From Burkholderia dolosa (GTDB lineage: Bacteria > Pseudomonadota > Gammaproteobacteria > Burkholderiales > Burkholderiaceae), in NCBI RefSeq assembly GCF_902499135.1, contig NZ_CABVPR010000008.1, positions 1 to 64,000 of the forward strand: a DNA stretch of 64,000 nt, written 5' to 3'. Of the stretch, positions 55,972 through 64,000 are shown in pieces. The translations under genes were made by a program, and so were the position numbers. Numbering within the stretch: the stretch's first letter is position 1; every line of letters begins with the position of its first letter. Below the pieces are notes generated by a model, which was not told the DNA's origin, did not search any database, and worked only from the letters and a program-made list of their open reading frames with translations.

Positions 55972-56445
55972 TCAGCGCCGAACGCGTCTTTCTGCGATGT
56001 GATGGACTGCCGCCGCGGTAATCCCGAATACCAGATGCGCAATCAGCGTCACCGCGCCGCGGACCGGAACGAACCACGGGAAGATCGCGGTAAACGCGTA
56101 CAGATTCACGCCGTACAGAACGACGCCGAACGCGGCACCGGCGAGCAGCGCGGGCGCGAACGACCGGCCGCGCGTCATCGTCGTCAGCAGCGCCGCATAG
56201 GCGACCGACAGCAACGCGTGCACCAGTGTCGCGACGCCCATGATCAGCGGATCGAACCCGCCGGCCGAATCGAGCACGCGTCGCCCCATCACGATCGCGG
56301 CCGTCAGGCGCGCGTCGCGATAGAGATTCTGCATCGCGTCGTCGCCGGCGAGCGACCACAGCGGCAGCTCGACGACGCTCGATGCGATCGCCGCGCCGAA
56401 CGCGGCCGACAGAAGCGGCAACCGCCGCGCGGCGCTACGATGCAC
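55972..56445 (-). CDS. Hypothetical membrane protein
   Basis: A 157-residue protein with about four spans (LLSAAFGAAIASSVVELPLW, LIMGVATLVHALLSVAYAALL, LLAGAAFGVVLYGVNLYAF, and a last one near IAHLVFGITAAAVHH). No family is recognised. It overlaps the upstream gene by 11 bases, suggesting cotranscription. Confidence 0.6.
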   Translation of the reverse strand: MHRSAARRLPLLSAAFGAAIASSVVELPLWSLAGDDAMQNLYRDARLTAAIVMGRRVLDSAGGFDPLIMGVATLVHALLSVAYAALLTTMTRGRSFAPALLAGAAFGVVLYGVNLYAFTAIFPWFVPVRGAVTLIAHLVFGITAAAVHHIAERRVRR

Positions 56446-57103
56446 GCTCGCAGTCGCTCCAGTATGCGAACGGATCGCGATGATTCGGGTAATGCTCGTC
56501 GAGCCACTTCAACAACGCCGCGCGCGCATTGTCGAGATCGGCTTTCGACGCCGACGTCGTCAGCTCGTGGACTTCGACGGATTTTTCCCGATCGATCACG
56601 AAGCAGTTCCAGTCCGGGCCGTCCAGGTCCGGATCGTCGGACGCCTTCGGCGACTTGTTCCACCCGAGCCCCTTGCGCGCATCGATGTAGTATCGCGGGT
56701 AGACCTTCAGATACGACATTTCGCCGCCCTGCAGGCTGCTCTCCGCTCGCAACACGTCGTGCGCATCGACGATCTGCGTCACTTCCGGCAGCCGCCGCGC
56801 GCGCCATCCGGCGGGCAGCGTCGCGATCGCGCGGACGTTGTCGTACATTCCCCACGCGAGCCCCCACGCTTGAGCCATACGGTCCATGAACGCGCGCGCG
56901 TTCGGATAGCCGCGCAGCTGGATCCGCGTCGACAGCGTGACGTCGACGCGGCCGTGTGCGCCGGAAGCAGCGGACGCGTCGTCCGCTGCCGTTTCGAACG
57001 GATTGCCCGGACGCGACGCGCGCTGCGCGTCCGCGGGCGCGCCGCCCGAGAACAGCTGATCGAGTGCCGCACGCGCCTTTGCCGACTTGTCCGGTCTATT
57101 CAT
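56435..57103 (-). CDS. Hypothetical cytoplasmic protein
   Basis: A 222-residue protein without a signal or membrane span. It is rich in tryptophan and tyrosine in the middle (MAQAWGLAWGMYDNVRAIATLPAGW; MSYLKVYPRYYIDARKGLGW in part), with a polar N-terminal 50 residues. A DWNCFVIDREKSVEVHELTT stretch follows. Family not recognised. ATG 57103 follows AGAGGCAAGTG. Confidence 0.65.
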   Translation of the reverse strand: MNRPDKSAKARAALDQLFSGGAPADAQRASRPGNPFETAADDASAASGAHGRVDVTLSTRIQLRGYPNARAFMDRMAQAWGLAWGMYDNVRAIATLPAGWRARRLPEVTQIVDAHDVLRAESSLQGGEMSYLKVYPRYYIDARKGLGWNKSPKASDDPDLDGPDWNCFVIDREKSVEVHELTTSASKADLDNARAALLKWLDEHYPNHRDPFAYWSDCERAS

Positions 57104-57925
57104 CACTTGCCTCTTGCATAAATGGATTGACACGGCGAACGCGGACGTGCGTGCCGCACGCGCCGCTGCCGTGTAGCAAATTTAAGCACGAACGCGACTG
57201 GCGGTCTTTTTTCGGCGAATTCGATCGTGTTGCCGCGCGATGGGCGAGGCCGGCGCGCAAGAACGTTCATCGCAGCCTTTCGCGTTCGCTGCGTCGACGC
57301 TGCGTCAGCACGTTCCTCGTTCGTGCAACCTGCATCGCGCCGCTCGCTCACCCGCGCGACACCAGCGACCTCGGCCACCCCACGCGCTGTCAAACCTGGC
57401 GCAACCTGTCGGCGCTCGATATCCCGTGCCATTCGGCGGCGCTGGCGGACTCGACCGTTAGTTGCGACAAACACGTCGGATGCCGCGCAGACCATCGAAC
57501 GTCGCTGCGCAATCGCAAACAGCGCAAGTGTGCAGACGAATCGACCCGAACAGTTCCCGATGGATTGCACCGCACTGTCCATGGTCATCGGCCGACGCGC
57601 GACCGAATAATCGGATCGATCGACGCGTGCCGCGTGGCCGGCCCTGCCCGATCGCGCGCGTCGGCACGCGCGACTACGCGATTTGCCGAAGCGGGCGCGA
57701 ACGGGTTCGGATATATTCACACCCGTTGCATATCGTCTGGAGAAAGCGCTCGCCCGCTCGCTCGGGCCGCACGCAGAGCAGCCATTCGGCGGAATCTGCA
57801 GCCGGGCGGCATGCAAGCCCAACCCGTCATGGGTCATGGAGACTCGTCCACCCGCGCCGGTCGCCTCACGAGGGCCGTCGGTCGGCCGGACGCCAACAGA
57901 AATACCAATCATTCGGAGATGGCAG
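57104..57925. other. Long intergenic region upstream of the Liv-type binding protein
   Basis: About 820 bases, less GC-rich than average. The right end contains GGATATATTCAC near 57708-57719, in which TATATT could be a -10 box. Long frames on both strands lack ribosome sites and look like shadows. No gene is supported. Confidence 0.4.
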
Positions 57926-59080
57926 ATGGAACGAAGCATTGTCGGCATGCGCTGCAAACCCCTGATCACCGTTGCACTGGCCGCCGCCGCGTTCGCGGCC
58001 GCGTCGGGCGCGATGGCCGACCAGGTCGTGAAGATCGGCAGCGTCGAACCGACGACGGGCGGCATCGCCCACCTCGGCAAGGACAACGAGAACGGCGCAC
58101 GTCTCGCGGTCGAGGAAATCAACGCGAAAGGGCTGACGATCGGCGGCAAGAAGATCACGCTGCAGCTGGACGCGCAGGACGACGCGGCCGACCCGCGCCA
58201 GGCCACGCAGGTTGCGCAGAAGCTCGTCGACGACAAGGTCGTCGCCGTGATCGGCCATCTGAATTCGGGCACGTCGATCCCCGCGTCGAAGATCTACAGC
58301 GATGCGGGCATCGTGCAGATTTCGCCGTCGGCGACGAACCCGACCTACACGCAGCAAGGCTTCAAGACCACGTACCGGGTGGTCGCGACCGACGCGCAGC
58401 AAGGCCCGGCGCTCGCAAGCTATGCGCAGTCGAAGGGCGTGAAGACCGTCGCGGTCGTCGACGATTCGACCGCGTACGGCCAGGGCCTCGCGAACGAATT
58501 CGAGAAGAAGGCGAAGGCGCTCGGTCTGAAGGTTTTGTCGCACGACGCGACGAACGACAAGGCGGTCGACTTCCGCGCGATTCTGACGAAGATCAAGGGC
58601 GAGAATCCGGACGCGATCATGTACGGCGGCATGGACGCAACCGGCGGGCCGCTCGCGAAGCAGGCGAAGCAGCTCGGCCTGCGCGCGAAGATCCTGTCCG
58701 GCGACGGTGTGTGTACCGACCAGCTCGCGCAGCTCGCCGGCCCGGCGGCCGACAACGTGCTGTGCTCGCAGGCGGGCGCGGCGCTCGAGAAGATGCCGGG
58801 CGGCGCGGCATTCGTCGCGAAGTACGAGAAGCGCTTCAATCAGGGCATCAAGTTCGACGCGCCGTTCGCGTACGACGCGGTCTACATCGTCGTCGACGCG
58901 ATGAAGCGCGCGAATTCGACCGATCCCGCGAAGATCCTCGCCGCGATGCCGTCGACGAAGTATGACGGCGTGATCGGCACGACGACCTTCGATTCGAAGG
59001 GCGACCTGACGCACGGGATCATCTCGATCTACGGCTACAAGAGCGGCAAGAAGACCTTCCTCGATCAGGTCAAGATGTAA
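57926..59080 (+). CDS. Branched-chain amino-acid-type ABC binding protein (LivK-like)
   Basis: A 384-residue periplasmic binding protein with signal peptide (cut after ...ASGAMA). The mature start DQVVKIGSVEPTTGGIAHLGKDNENGARLAVEEIN (in part) is the LivJ/LivK pattern; VIGHLNSGTSIPASKIYSDAGIVQISPSATNP is the ligand loop, with the NSGTS serine contacts. A single CTDQ...VLCSQ cysteine pair fits the conserved disulfide. GGAGAT precedes ATG 57926. No permease or ATPase genes accompany it, so it must share a transporter encoded elsewhere. Confidence 0.9.
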   Translation: MERSIVGMRCKPLITVALAAAAFAAASGAMADQVVKIGSVEPTTGGIAHLGKDNENGARLAVEEINAKGLTIGGKKITLQLDAQDDAADPRQATQVAQKLVDDKVVAVIGHLNSGTSIPASKIYSDAGIVQISPSATNPTYTQQGFKTTYRVVATDAQQGPALASYAQSKGVKTVAVVDDSTAYGQGLANEFEKKAKALGLKVLSHDATNDKAVDFRAILTKIKGENPDAIMYGGMDATGGPLAKQAKQLGLRAKILSGDGVCTDQLAQLAGPAADNVLCSQAGAALEKMPGGAAFVAKYEKRFNQGIKFDAPFAYDAVYIVVDAMKRANSTDPAKILAAMPSTKYDGVIGTTTFDSKGDLTHGIISIYGYKSGKKTFLDQVKM

Positions 59081-59163
59081 GCGCGGCGCGCCGGCACGAC
59101 GGGTATCTCCGCCCGCCGGCGCCGGCGCCGCGCGCGAACGCTGGATGACGGAGACGAAGCAGC

Positions 59164-59466
59164 ATGTGTGCAATGGCGTACGCGGACTTTCAGAAGGAGC
59201 TGAGAAAGGCGCAGCTGACCGCGCGCGAGTTCGCGCGTCTGATCAGGATGAACGAGAGCTCGATCACCAACTATTCGAGCAAGGGCACGGTTCCGTCGCA
59301 TCTTGCGGTCATCGCGACGCTGATCGGCGCACTGGCCGCGCACGAGATCGATTTTCGTCACGTGATCGGCCAGACGCGGATCGAGCCGAAGCGGCCGCGC
59401 GGCGTCGGCGCGTTTCCGGCGGCAGGCGGCGCCCGCGCGCGAAAGACCGGCCGCAACGACGAGTAA
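59164..59466 (+). CDS. Small XRE-like helix-turn-helix protein
   Basis: A 100-residue protein. Residues about 8-50 (FQKELRKAQLTAREFARLIRMNESSITNYSSKGTVP, in part) form a Cro/CI-type helix-turn-helix, in which RLIRMNESSITNYSSKG is the recognition helix pair. The C-terminus is Arg/Gly-rich. GGAGACGAAGC precedes ATG 59164. It stands between the binding protein and ydiJ. Targets are unknown. Confidence 0.7.
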   Translation: MCAMAYADFQKELRKAQLTAREFARLIRMNESSITNYSSKGTVPSHLAVIATLIGALAAHEIDFRHVIGQTRIEPKRPRGVGAFPAAGGARARKTGRNDE

Positions 59467-59541
59467 GCGGCGACGTTCGCCGGCAGCCATACACGCGTTC
59501 ACGCCGATGCGCCTGCATCGGCGCCATCGCGTCTTCGACGC

Positions 59542-62500
59542 TCACCCCGCCGCTCGAACGTGATCGAGCAACACCTGCAGCGGATGCCGCAACTGCCGCG
59601 CCGACAGGCGCTTCACCTGACTGCGGCATGAATATCCGGTCGCCAGTGCTTCGCCGTCGGCGTGCGGCGCATCGACATGCGACGCCCACGATTGCGCGTA
59701 AATCGTCTTCGACGTATCGACATTGCGCGCCTCGTGACCATAAGTGCCCGACATCCCGCAGCATCCGGCGGCCTGCACGTGCAGACGCAGTCCGCGGCGG
59801 GCGAAGACCTGCGCCCACTGCTTGCCGCTGTCCGGCGCATTGGTCCGCTCGGTACAGTGCGGCAGCAGCCGATACGACGCAGCCGCGCCGCCTGCATCGG
59901 CTTGCGGCAGCACGTGCAGCAGCCACTCCTGCGGCAGCGCGACTTCCGGCACGTCGGCGAGCCCCGGCACCTTCCGATATTCCTGTCGATACGTGAGCGT
60001 CATCGCCGGATCGACGCCGACGAGCGCGACACCCGAGCGTGCGAGCGCAGTGAGTTGCGCCGCATGGCGGATCGCCGCCTTCTCGAACGCACGCAGAAAG
60101 CCGTGCACGTGCAGCGCCTTGCCGTTCGGCACGAGCGGCGCAAGCCACACGTCGAAACCGAGCCGCGCCGCCAGTTCGATCAACGCGGCGAGCTGCACGG
60201 TATCGAAATAGCGCGTGAACGTGTCCTGCACGACGACGACGCTGCGCGCGCGCTGCGCGTCGGTCAGCGCGGCGAGCGCATGCGGATCGGCGGGCCGCAC
60301 GCGCCATTGCCGCAGCACGGTCGCGAGATCGAAGCGGCTCAGCAGCGGGCTGTCGACCATCCCGACATGCCGCTCCAGCCACGTGCGGACCCATTCGCTG
60401 CGCATCACGCGGTTGTACAGGCCCGGCGCTCGTGCGACCCACGGCATCGTGAATTCCAGCGAGCCGATCAGGTAGTCGCGCACCGGCCGCAAATAGCGGC
60501 GGTGATACAGCTCGAGAAAGCGCGAGCGGAACTCCGGCACGTTGACCTTGACCGGACATTGACCCGCGCACGACTTGCATGCGAGACACCCGGCCATCGC
60601 GTCGTACACGTCGTGCGAGAAATCGGCTTCGCCGCGTCGCGCGGCGCGGCTGTTGCGCCACCGCGCGACGAAGCCGCGCAGCAGCGGCTGCGGCGCGCGC
60701 GCCGCGTCGAGCACGTCGACGCCCGCCTGCGATTGCAGGCGCAACCATTCGCGCAGCAGCGACGCGCGCCCTTTCGGCGAATGCACGCGTTCGCGCGTCG
60801 CCTTCCACGACGGACACATCGCGTCGTCCGGGTCGAAGTTGTAGCACGCGCCGTTGCCGTTGCAGTGCATCGCGGTGCCGTAGCTCTGCCATACACGCTC
60901 GTCGATCTGCCGGTCGTGGTCGCCGCGCGTCGGCACTTCGTCGATCTTCAGCAGCCGCAGCGCGTTGTCGGGCGGCGTCGCGATCTTTCCCGGATTGAAC
61001 TGGTTGTGCGGATCGAACGCGGCCTTCAGCCGCTGCAGCGCCGGATACAGTTCGCCGAAGAACGCCGGCGCATATTCGGAGCGCACGCCCTTGCCGTGCT
61101 CGCCCCACAGCAGTCCGCCATGGCGGCGCGTGAGCTCGGCCACCGCGTCCGATACGGGCCGCACCAGCGCGGCCTGCCGCGGGTCCTTCATGTCGAGCGC
61201 CGGGCGCACGTGCAGCACGCCGGCATCGACGTGGCCGAACATCCCGTACTGCAGCCCGTGCGCGTCGAGCAGCGCGCGGAATTCGGCGATGTACGCGGCG
61301 AGGTTTTCGGGCGGCACCGCGGTGTCCTCGACGAACGGCTGCGGACGCGCCTCGCCCTGCACGTTGCCGAGCAGGCCGACCGCGCGCTTGCGCATCGCGT
61401 AGACGCGCGTGACCGCGTCGTCGCCGACGGCGAGCGTATGGCCGAGCCGCTCGACCGTCGTATCGGTGCGCAGATGATCGACGAACGCACGCACGCGCGC
61501 ATCGACTTCGTCCGCATCGTCGCCGCTGAATTCGATCAGATTGATGCCGAGCGTCGGGCGCCGGTCGTCCTGCGGAAAATACTCGGCGACGCTGCTCCAT
61601 ACGAAGTCCTTCATCGCGAGCATCAGCACCTTCGAATCGACCGTCTCGATCGACAGCGGCTTGTGTTCGAGCAGCGCGCGCGCGTCGCGCAGCGCGTCCA
61701 TGAATCCCGCATAGCGCACGTTGACGAGCACCGATACTTTCGGGATCGGCAGCACGTTGAGCTTCGCCTCGACGACGAAGCCGAGCGAGCCTTCGGCGCC
61801 GCACAGCACGCTGTTCAGATTGAAGCGCCGGTCGGGCTCGCGCAGGTGCGCGAGATCGTAGCCGGTCAGGCAGCGGTTGAGCTTCGGAAACTTCGCGTCG
61901 ATCAGCGCCGCGTGCTCGTCGCGGATGCGGCGCGCGACGCGATACACGTTGCCGATACGATCCTGCCGCGCGCACATGCGCGCCAGCTCGTCGTCGTCGA
62001 GCGCCGCGCTGTGCAATCGCTCGCCGCCCGGCAGCACGAAGTCGAGCGCCAGCACGTGATCGCGCGTCTTGCCGTACGTGCAGCTGCCCTGCCCGCTCGC
62101 GTCGGTGTTGATCATCCCGCCGACAGTCGCGCGGTTCGACGTCGACAGCTCGGGCGCGAAAAAGAGACCGTGCGGCTTCAGCGCGGCATTGAGCTGATCC
62201 TTCACGACGCCCGCCTGCACCCGCACCCAGCGCTCGCGCGCATTGATCTCGATGATGCGGTTCATGTTTCGCGACAAGTCGACGACCACGCCGTCGGTCA
62301 GCGACTGGCCGTTGGTGCCGGTGCCGCCGCCGCGCGCCGCTACCGCGACGCCGCGAAATGCGGGCTTCGCGAGCAGCGCGGCCACGATGCCGACGTCTTC
62401 CGCATGCGCCGGGCAGATCACCGCCTGCGGCAAGCGCTGGTAGATCGAGTTGTCCGTCGCCTGCACCGTGCGGTTCGCGTGGTCCGCATGGATGTCGCCG

Positions 62501-62589
62501 GCAAAGCCCGCCGCGCGCAGGGCGGCCAGAAAGTCGCGGTAACGCGCTGCGGGCGGGCTGACGGGACGGGGCAACGGAGCGATCGACAT
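59542..62589 (-). CDS. ydiJ: YdiJ-like FAD/Fe-S D-2-hydroxyacid dehydrogenase
   Basis: A 1015-residue fusion enzyme close in length to E. coli YdiJ (1018). The N-terminal half is a PCMH-type FAD domain (ARGGGTGTNGQSLTDGVVVDLS, then APELSTSNRATVGGMINTDASGQGS, in part). The middle is the FAD-oxidase C-terminal domain, then one [4Fe-4S] motif CLACKSCAGQCPVK (about residue 664) and a CCG-domain with CCGMSGTYGHE (about residue 942). YdiJ oxidises D-2-hydroxyglutarate and related acids, passing electrons to the respiratory chain. I prefer ATG 62589 to that at 62640. It is divergent from a LysR gene. Confidence 0.92.
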   Translation of the reverse strand: MSIAPLPRPVSPPAARYRDFLAALRAAGFAGDIHADHANRTVQATDNSIYQRLPQAVICPAHAEDVGIVAALLAKPAFRGVAVAARGGGTGTNGQSLTDGVVVDLSRNMNRIIEINARERWVRVQAGVVKDQLNAALKPHGLFFAPELSTSNRATVGGMINTDASGQGSCTYGKTRDHVLALDFVLPGGERLHSAALDDDELARMCARQDRIGNVYRVARRIRDEHAALIDAKFPKLNRCLTGYDLAHLREPDRRFNLNSVLCGAEGSLGFVVEAKLNVLPIPKVSVLVNVRYAGFMDALRDARALLEHKPLSIETVDSKVLMLAMKDFVWSSVAEYFPQDDRRPTLGINLIEFSGDDADEVDARVRAFVDHLRTDTTVERLGHTLAVGDDAVTRVYAMRKRAVGLLGNVQGEARPQPFVEDTAVPPENLAAYIAEFRALLDAHGLQYGMFGHVDAGVLHVRPALDMKDPRQAALVRPVSDAVAELTRRHGGLLWGEHGKGVRSEYAPAFFGELYPALQRLKAAFDPHNQFNPGKIATPPDNALRLLKIDEVPTRGDHDRQIDERVWQSYGTAMHCNGNGACYNFDPDDAMCPSWKATRERVHSPKGRASLLREWLRLQSQAGVDVLDAARAPQPLLRGFVARWRNSRAARRGEADFSHDVYDAMAGCLACKSCAGQCPVKVNVPEFRSRFLELYHRRYLRPVRDYLIGSLEFTMPWVARAPGLYNRVMRSEWVRTWLERHVGMVDSPLLSRFDLATVLRQWRVRPADPHALAALTDAQRARSVVVVQDTFTRYFDTVQLAALIELAARLGFDVWLAPLVPNGKALHVHGFLRAFEKAAIRHAAQLTALARSGVALVGVDPAMTLTYRQEYRKVPGLADVPEVALPQEWLLHVLPQADAGGAAASYRLLPHCTERTNAPDSGKQWAQVFARRGLRLHVQAAGCCGMSGTYGHEARNVDTSKTIYAQSWASHVDAPHADGEALATGYSCRSQVKRLSARQLRHPLQVLLDHVRAAG

Positions 62590-62740
62590 GGTGCGGACGG
62601 GCAAGGTGAACGGTAACCGGTGAACCGCACGATCAAGCATGAGTTATTGGCAAGCTTTCCGGCGGCCGGCGATTCAAGTATCTTCGGGATTTTTGCGGCG
62701 AACAAACGAATTCTCGGCCGCCAACACTTGCATAAAACTC

Positions 62741-63628
62741 ATGAATTACCGTCGCCTGACCCCGTCGATGTCGCTGCTGCTCGCGTTCGAGGCGGCCGCA
62801 CGGCACGAGAGCTACACGCGCGCGGCCGACGAGCTGTCACTGAGCCAGAGCGCGATCAGCCGGCAGGTCCAGACGCTCGAGAGCCAGCTCGGCGTGCCGC
62901 TGTTCCGGCGCGAAGGCCGTGCGGTGAAGCTCACCGAGGTCGGGCGCCGCTACTTCGTCGAACTCGGCGGCGCGCTCGGGCGCATCCGCGGCGCCACGCT
63001 GCAGGCGATGTCGCATCAGGCAGGCGCCGGCACGCTGCGGCTCGCGACGTTGCCGACGTTCGGCTCGAAATGGTTGCTGCCGCATTTGCACGGTTTCTAC
63101 GCCGCGCACCCGGGCGTGACCGTGCATCTGCACTCGCGGATCGGCGCGATCGACTTCCACACCGACGACATCGACGCGGCGATCACGGTGGGCGCCGGCA
63201 ACTGGCCCGGCTTGCACGCGCATCGCCTGTACAACGAGTTCCTGATCGCGATCGCGAGCCCGGACACTGCCGGCCGCCGCGCTGCCGCTCGCGCGCCCGC
63301 GTGGGCGATCGGGCAGACGCTGCTCGGCGTGACGAGCAATCAGCATGCGTGGGCCGAATGGTTTTCGCACTATCGGCTCGATCATCGGCGGATGCGGATC
63401 GGCCCGAGCTTCGAGCTGACGTCGCATCTGATCCAGGCCGTTCGGGCCGGCATGGGAATCGGGCTCGTGCCGAAGGTGCTGGTCGAGGACGAACTGAGCC
63501 GCAACGAGCTGGTGTCGATCGGCGACGCGATCACCAGCGAGCGCAGCTACTACCTCGTCTATCCGCCGGAGAACGACACGCTGCCGTCGCTCGTCGCGTT
63601 CCGGGACTGGCTGCTGAAGTCGTGCTGA
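62741..63628 (+). CDS. LysR-family regulator (GcvA-like), likely ydiJ regulator
   Basis: A 295-residue LysR protein of the GcvA subgroup: MNYRRLTPSMSLLLAFEAAA, then SYTRAADELSLSQSAISRQV in the HTH and PLFRREGRAVKLTEVGRRYF in the wing. The effector domain opens at AGTLRLATLPTFGSKWLLPHL, with DFHTDDIDAAITVG, as in GcvA. ATG 62741 starts the family pattern. It is divergent from ydiJ (151 bases apart), so it probably controls it. Confidence 0.92.
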   Translation: MNYRRLTPSMSLLLAFEAAARHESYTRAADELSLSQSAISRQVQTLESQLGVPLFRREGRAVKLTEVGRRYFVELGGALGRIRGATLQAMSHQAGAGTLRLATLPTFGSKWLLPHLHGFYAAHPGVTVHLHSRIGAIDFHTDDIDAAITVGAGNWPGLHAHRLYNEFLIAIASPDTAGRRAAARAPAWAIGQTLLGVTSNQHAWAEWFSHYRLDHRRMRIGPSFELTSHLIQAVRAGMGIGLVPKVLVEDELSRNELVSIGDAITSERSYYLVYPPENDTLPSLVAFRDWLLKSC

Positions 63629-63655
63629 TGCGCGACCGGCGTTCGATCATGCACG

Positions 63656-63880
63656 TTATTCGGCGAGAATCTGCTCGGTGAGGTGATTGCTCGGCGTACG
63701 TGCGGGAGCGCAGTCGCGCGAAGCGAAATCGAGCGGATCGAACGGCGCGACCTTGCCTGCCCAGGCGATGTCGACGATGATCTGCAGCTTTGAACAATCG
63801 ACATTGCGCCGGTTGGAGCACCAAAATACGTTCGCGTCGGTACGTGCCGGGCGCGGCGACGCGAAAGCGCGCGAAGGCGG
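63656..63880 (-). pseudogene. Possible coding remnant without its own start
   Basis: A minus-strand frame reads ANVFWCSNRRNVDCSKLQII then VDIAWAGKVAPFDPLDFASR and ends HLTEQILAE. The codon usage is gene-like and residues are varied, unlike arginine-rich shadows. No start codon or ribosome site is visible at a sensible place; the only ATG upstream lies inside the neighbouring gene. I do not recognise the family. Confidence 0.35.
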
Positions 63881-63881
63881 T

Positions 63882-64000
63882 TCATTTTTCCGGGGAAAGG
63901 GAAATCGTCTCGTCAAAATCAAATCCCTTCAGCTTGTTGTCCTCCACCAGTTTCCTGAACGCTTCGGAAACAAATACAGTCGACGGCTTCTCTTTGAGAC
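63882..64000 (-). CDS. C-terminal end of a probable Imm11/DUF1629-type immunity protein (cut by window edge)
   Basis: The last 38 codons of a gene entering from the right: LKEKPSTVFVSEAFRKLVED then NKLKGFDFDETISLSPEK and TGA. The V-F-V-S-E-x-F-x-K-x-V-E...L-x-G-F-x-F pattern is typical of the C-terminus of DUF1629 (Imm11) proteins, often found beside polymorphic toxins. The segment is clearly richer in A and T than the rest of the window, which suggests horizontal origin. Only the end is visible, so the call is tentative. Confidence 0.5.
   Translation of the reverse strand, partial: LKEKPSTVFVSEAFRKLVEDNKLKGFDFDETISLSPEK

Noticed and set aside
57104-57925. 389-residue minus-strand frame covering the region before the Liv-type binding protein
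   Set aside because: It runs antisense into the real gene, has no ribosome site and no recognisable motif.

Overview
The window is a GC-rich stretch typical of a Burkholderia (sensu stricto) secondary chromosome. It is dense in metabolic and transport genes, LysR regulators, efflux and redox-stress genes, with two Burkholderia-type porins. The species assignment is inferred from gene content and codon bias only.

Layout: (1) 1-4.6 kb: tail of an acyl/acetyl-CoA synthetase, a porin, a ProP-like MFS symporter, a hydrolase. (2) 4.8-13.3 kb: a probable pectin/hexuronate module, with a chemoreceptor, a lactonase, a TRAP transporter (dctPQM) and a divergent periplasmic GH28 polygalacturonase lipoprotein. 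(3) 13.4-17.2 kb: a small zinc-finger protein, a LysR regulator, an NmrA-like oxidoreductase and a MocR regulator. (4) 17.3-21.9 kb: an EmrAB-OMF tripartite efflux operon. (5) 22.5-28.8 kb: an AhpD-like protein, cupins, a LysR and an octopine/D-amino-acid oxidase-like three-gene complex with an orphan binding protein. (6) 29-40.4 kb: an AmpC-like beta-lactamase followed by an island of decayed genes (hydrolase, three damaged LysR copies, AraC remnant) mixed with intact NmrA, DedA and OsmC genes, in which a 19-nt palindrome (TGTTG-N9-CAACA) recurs. (7) 40.4-45.2 kb: an MFS transporter, an H-NS-family protein, a retron and an RmlD-like reductase. (8) 45.3-52.4 kb: LysR/pirin/WrbA, LrgAB, and an Ohr/hydrolase/TetR unit with repeated operators. 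(9) 52.7-64 kb: an ABC exporter, a porin, a Liv-type binding protein, YdiJ and its LysR, and, at the right edge, what looks like the end of an immunity protein.

The standout system is the retron on the minus strand at about 43.95-44.17 kb plus its reverse transcriptase (42.6-43.95 kb). A perfect TTGACA -35 box and a TTTAAA -10 place the start of transcription at the first base of a 17-bp a1 arm. An AGC branching triplet follows a1 directly, then two short msr hairpins, a 41-nt msd hairpin, and an a2 arm that pairs with a1 along its full length using three G-U wobbles. The start codon of the reverse transcriptase lies 12 nt downstream. The enzyme carries a roughly 150-residue N-terminal extension and no recognised effector gene is adjacent, so its mode of action is open.
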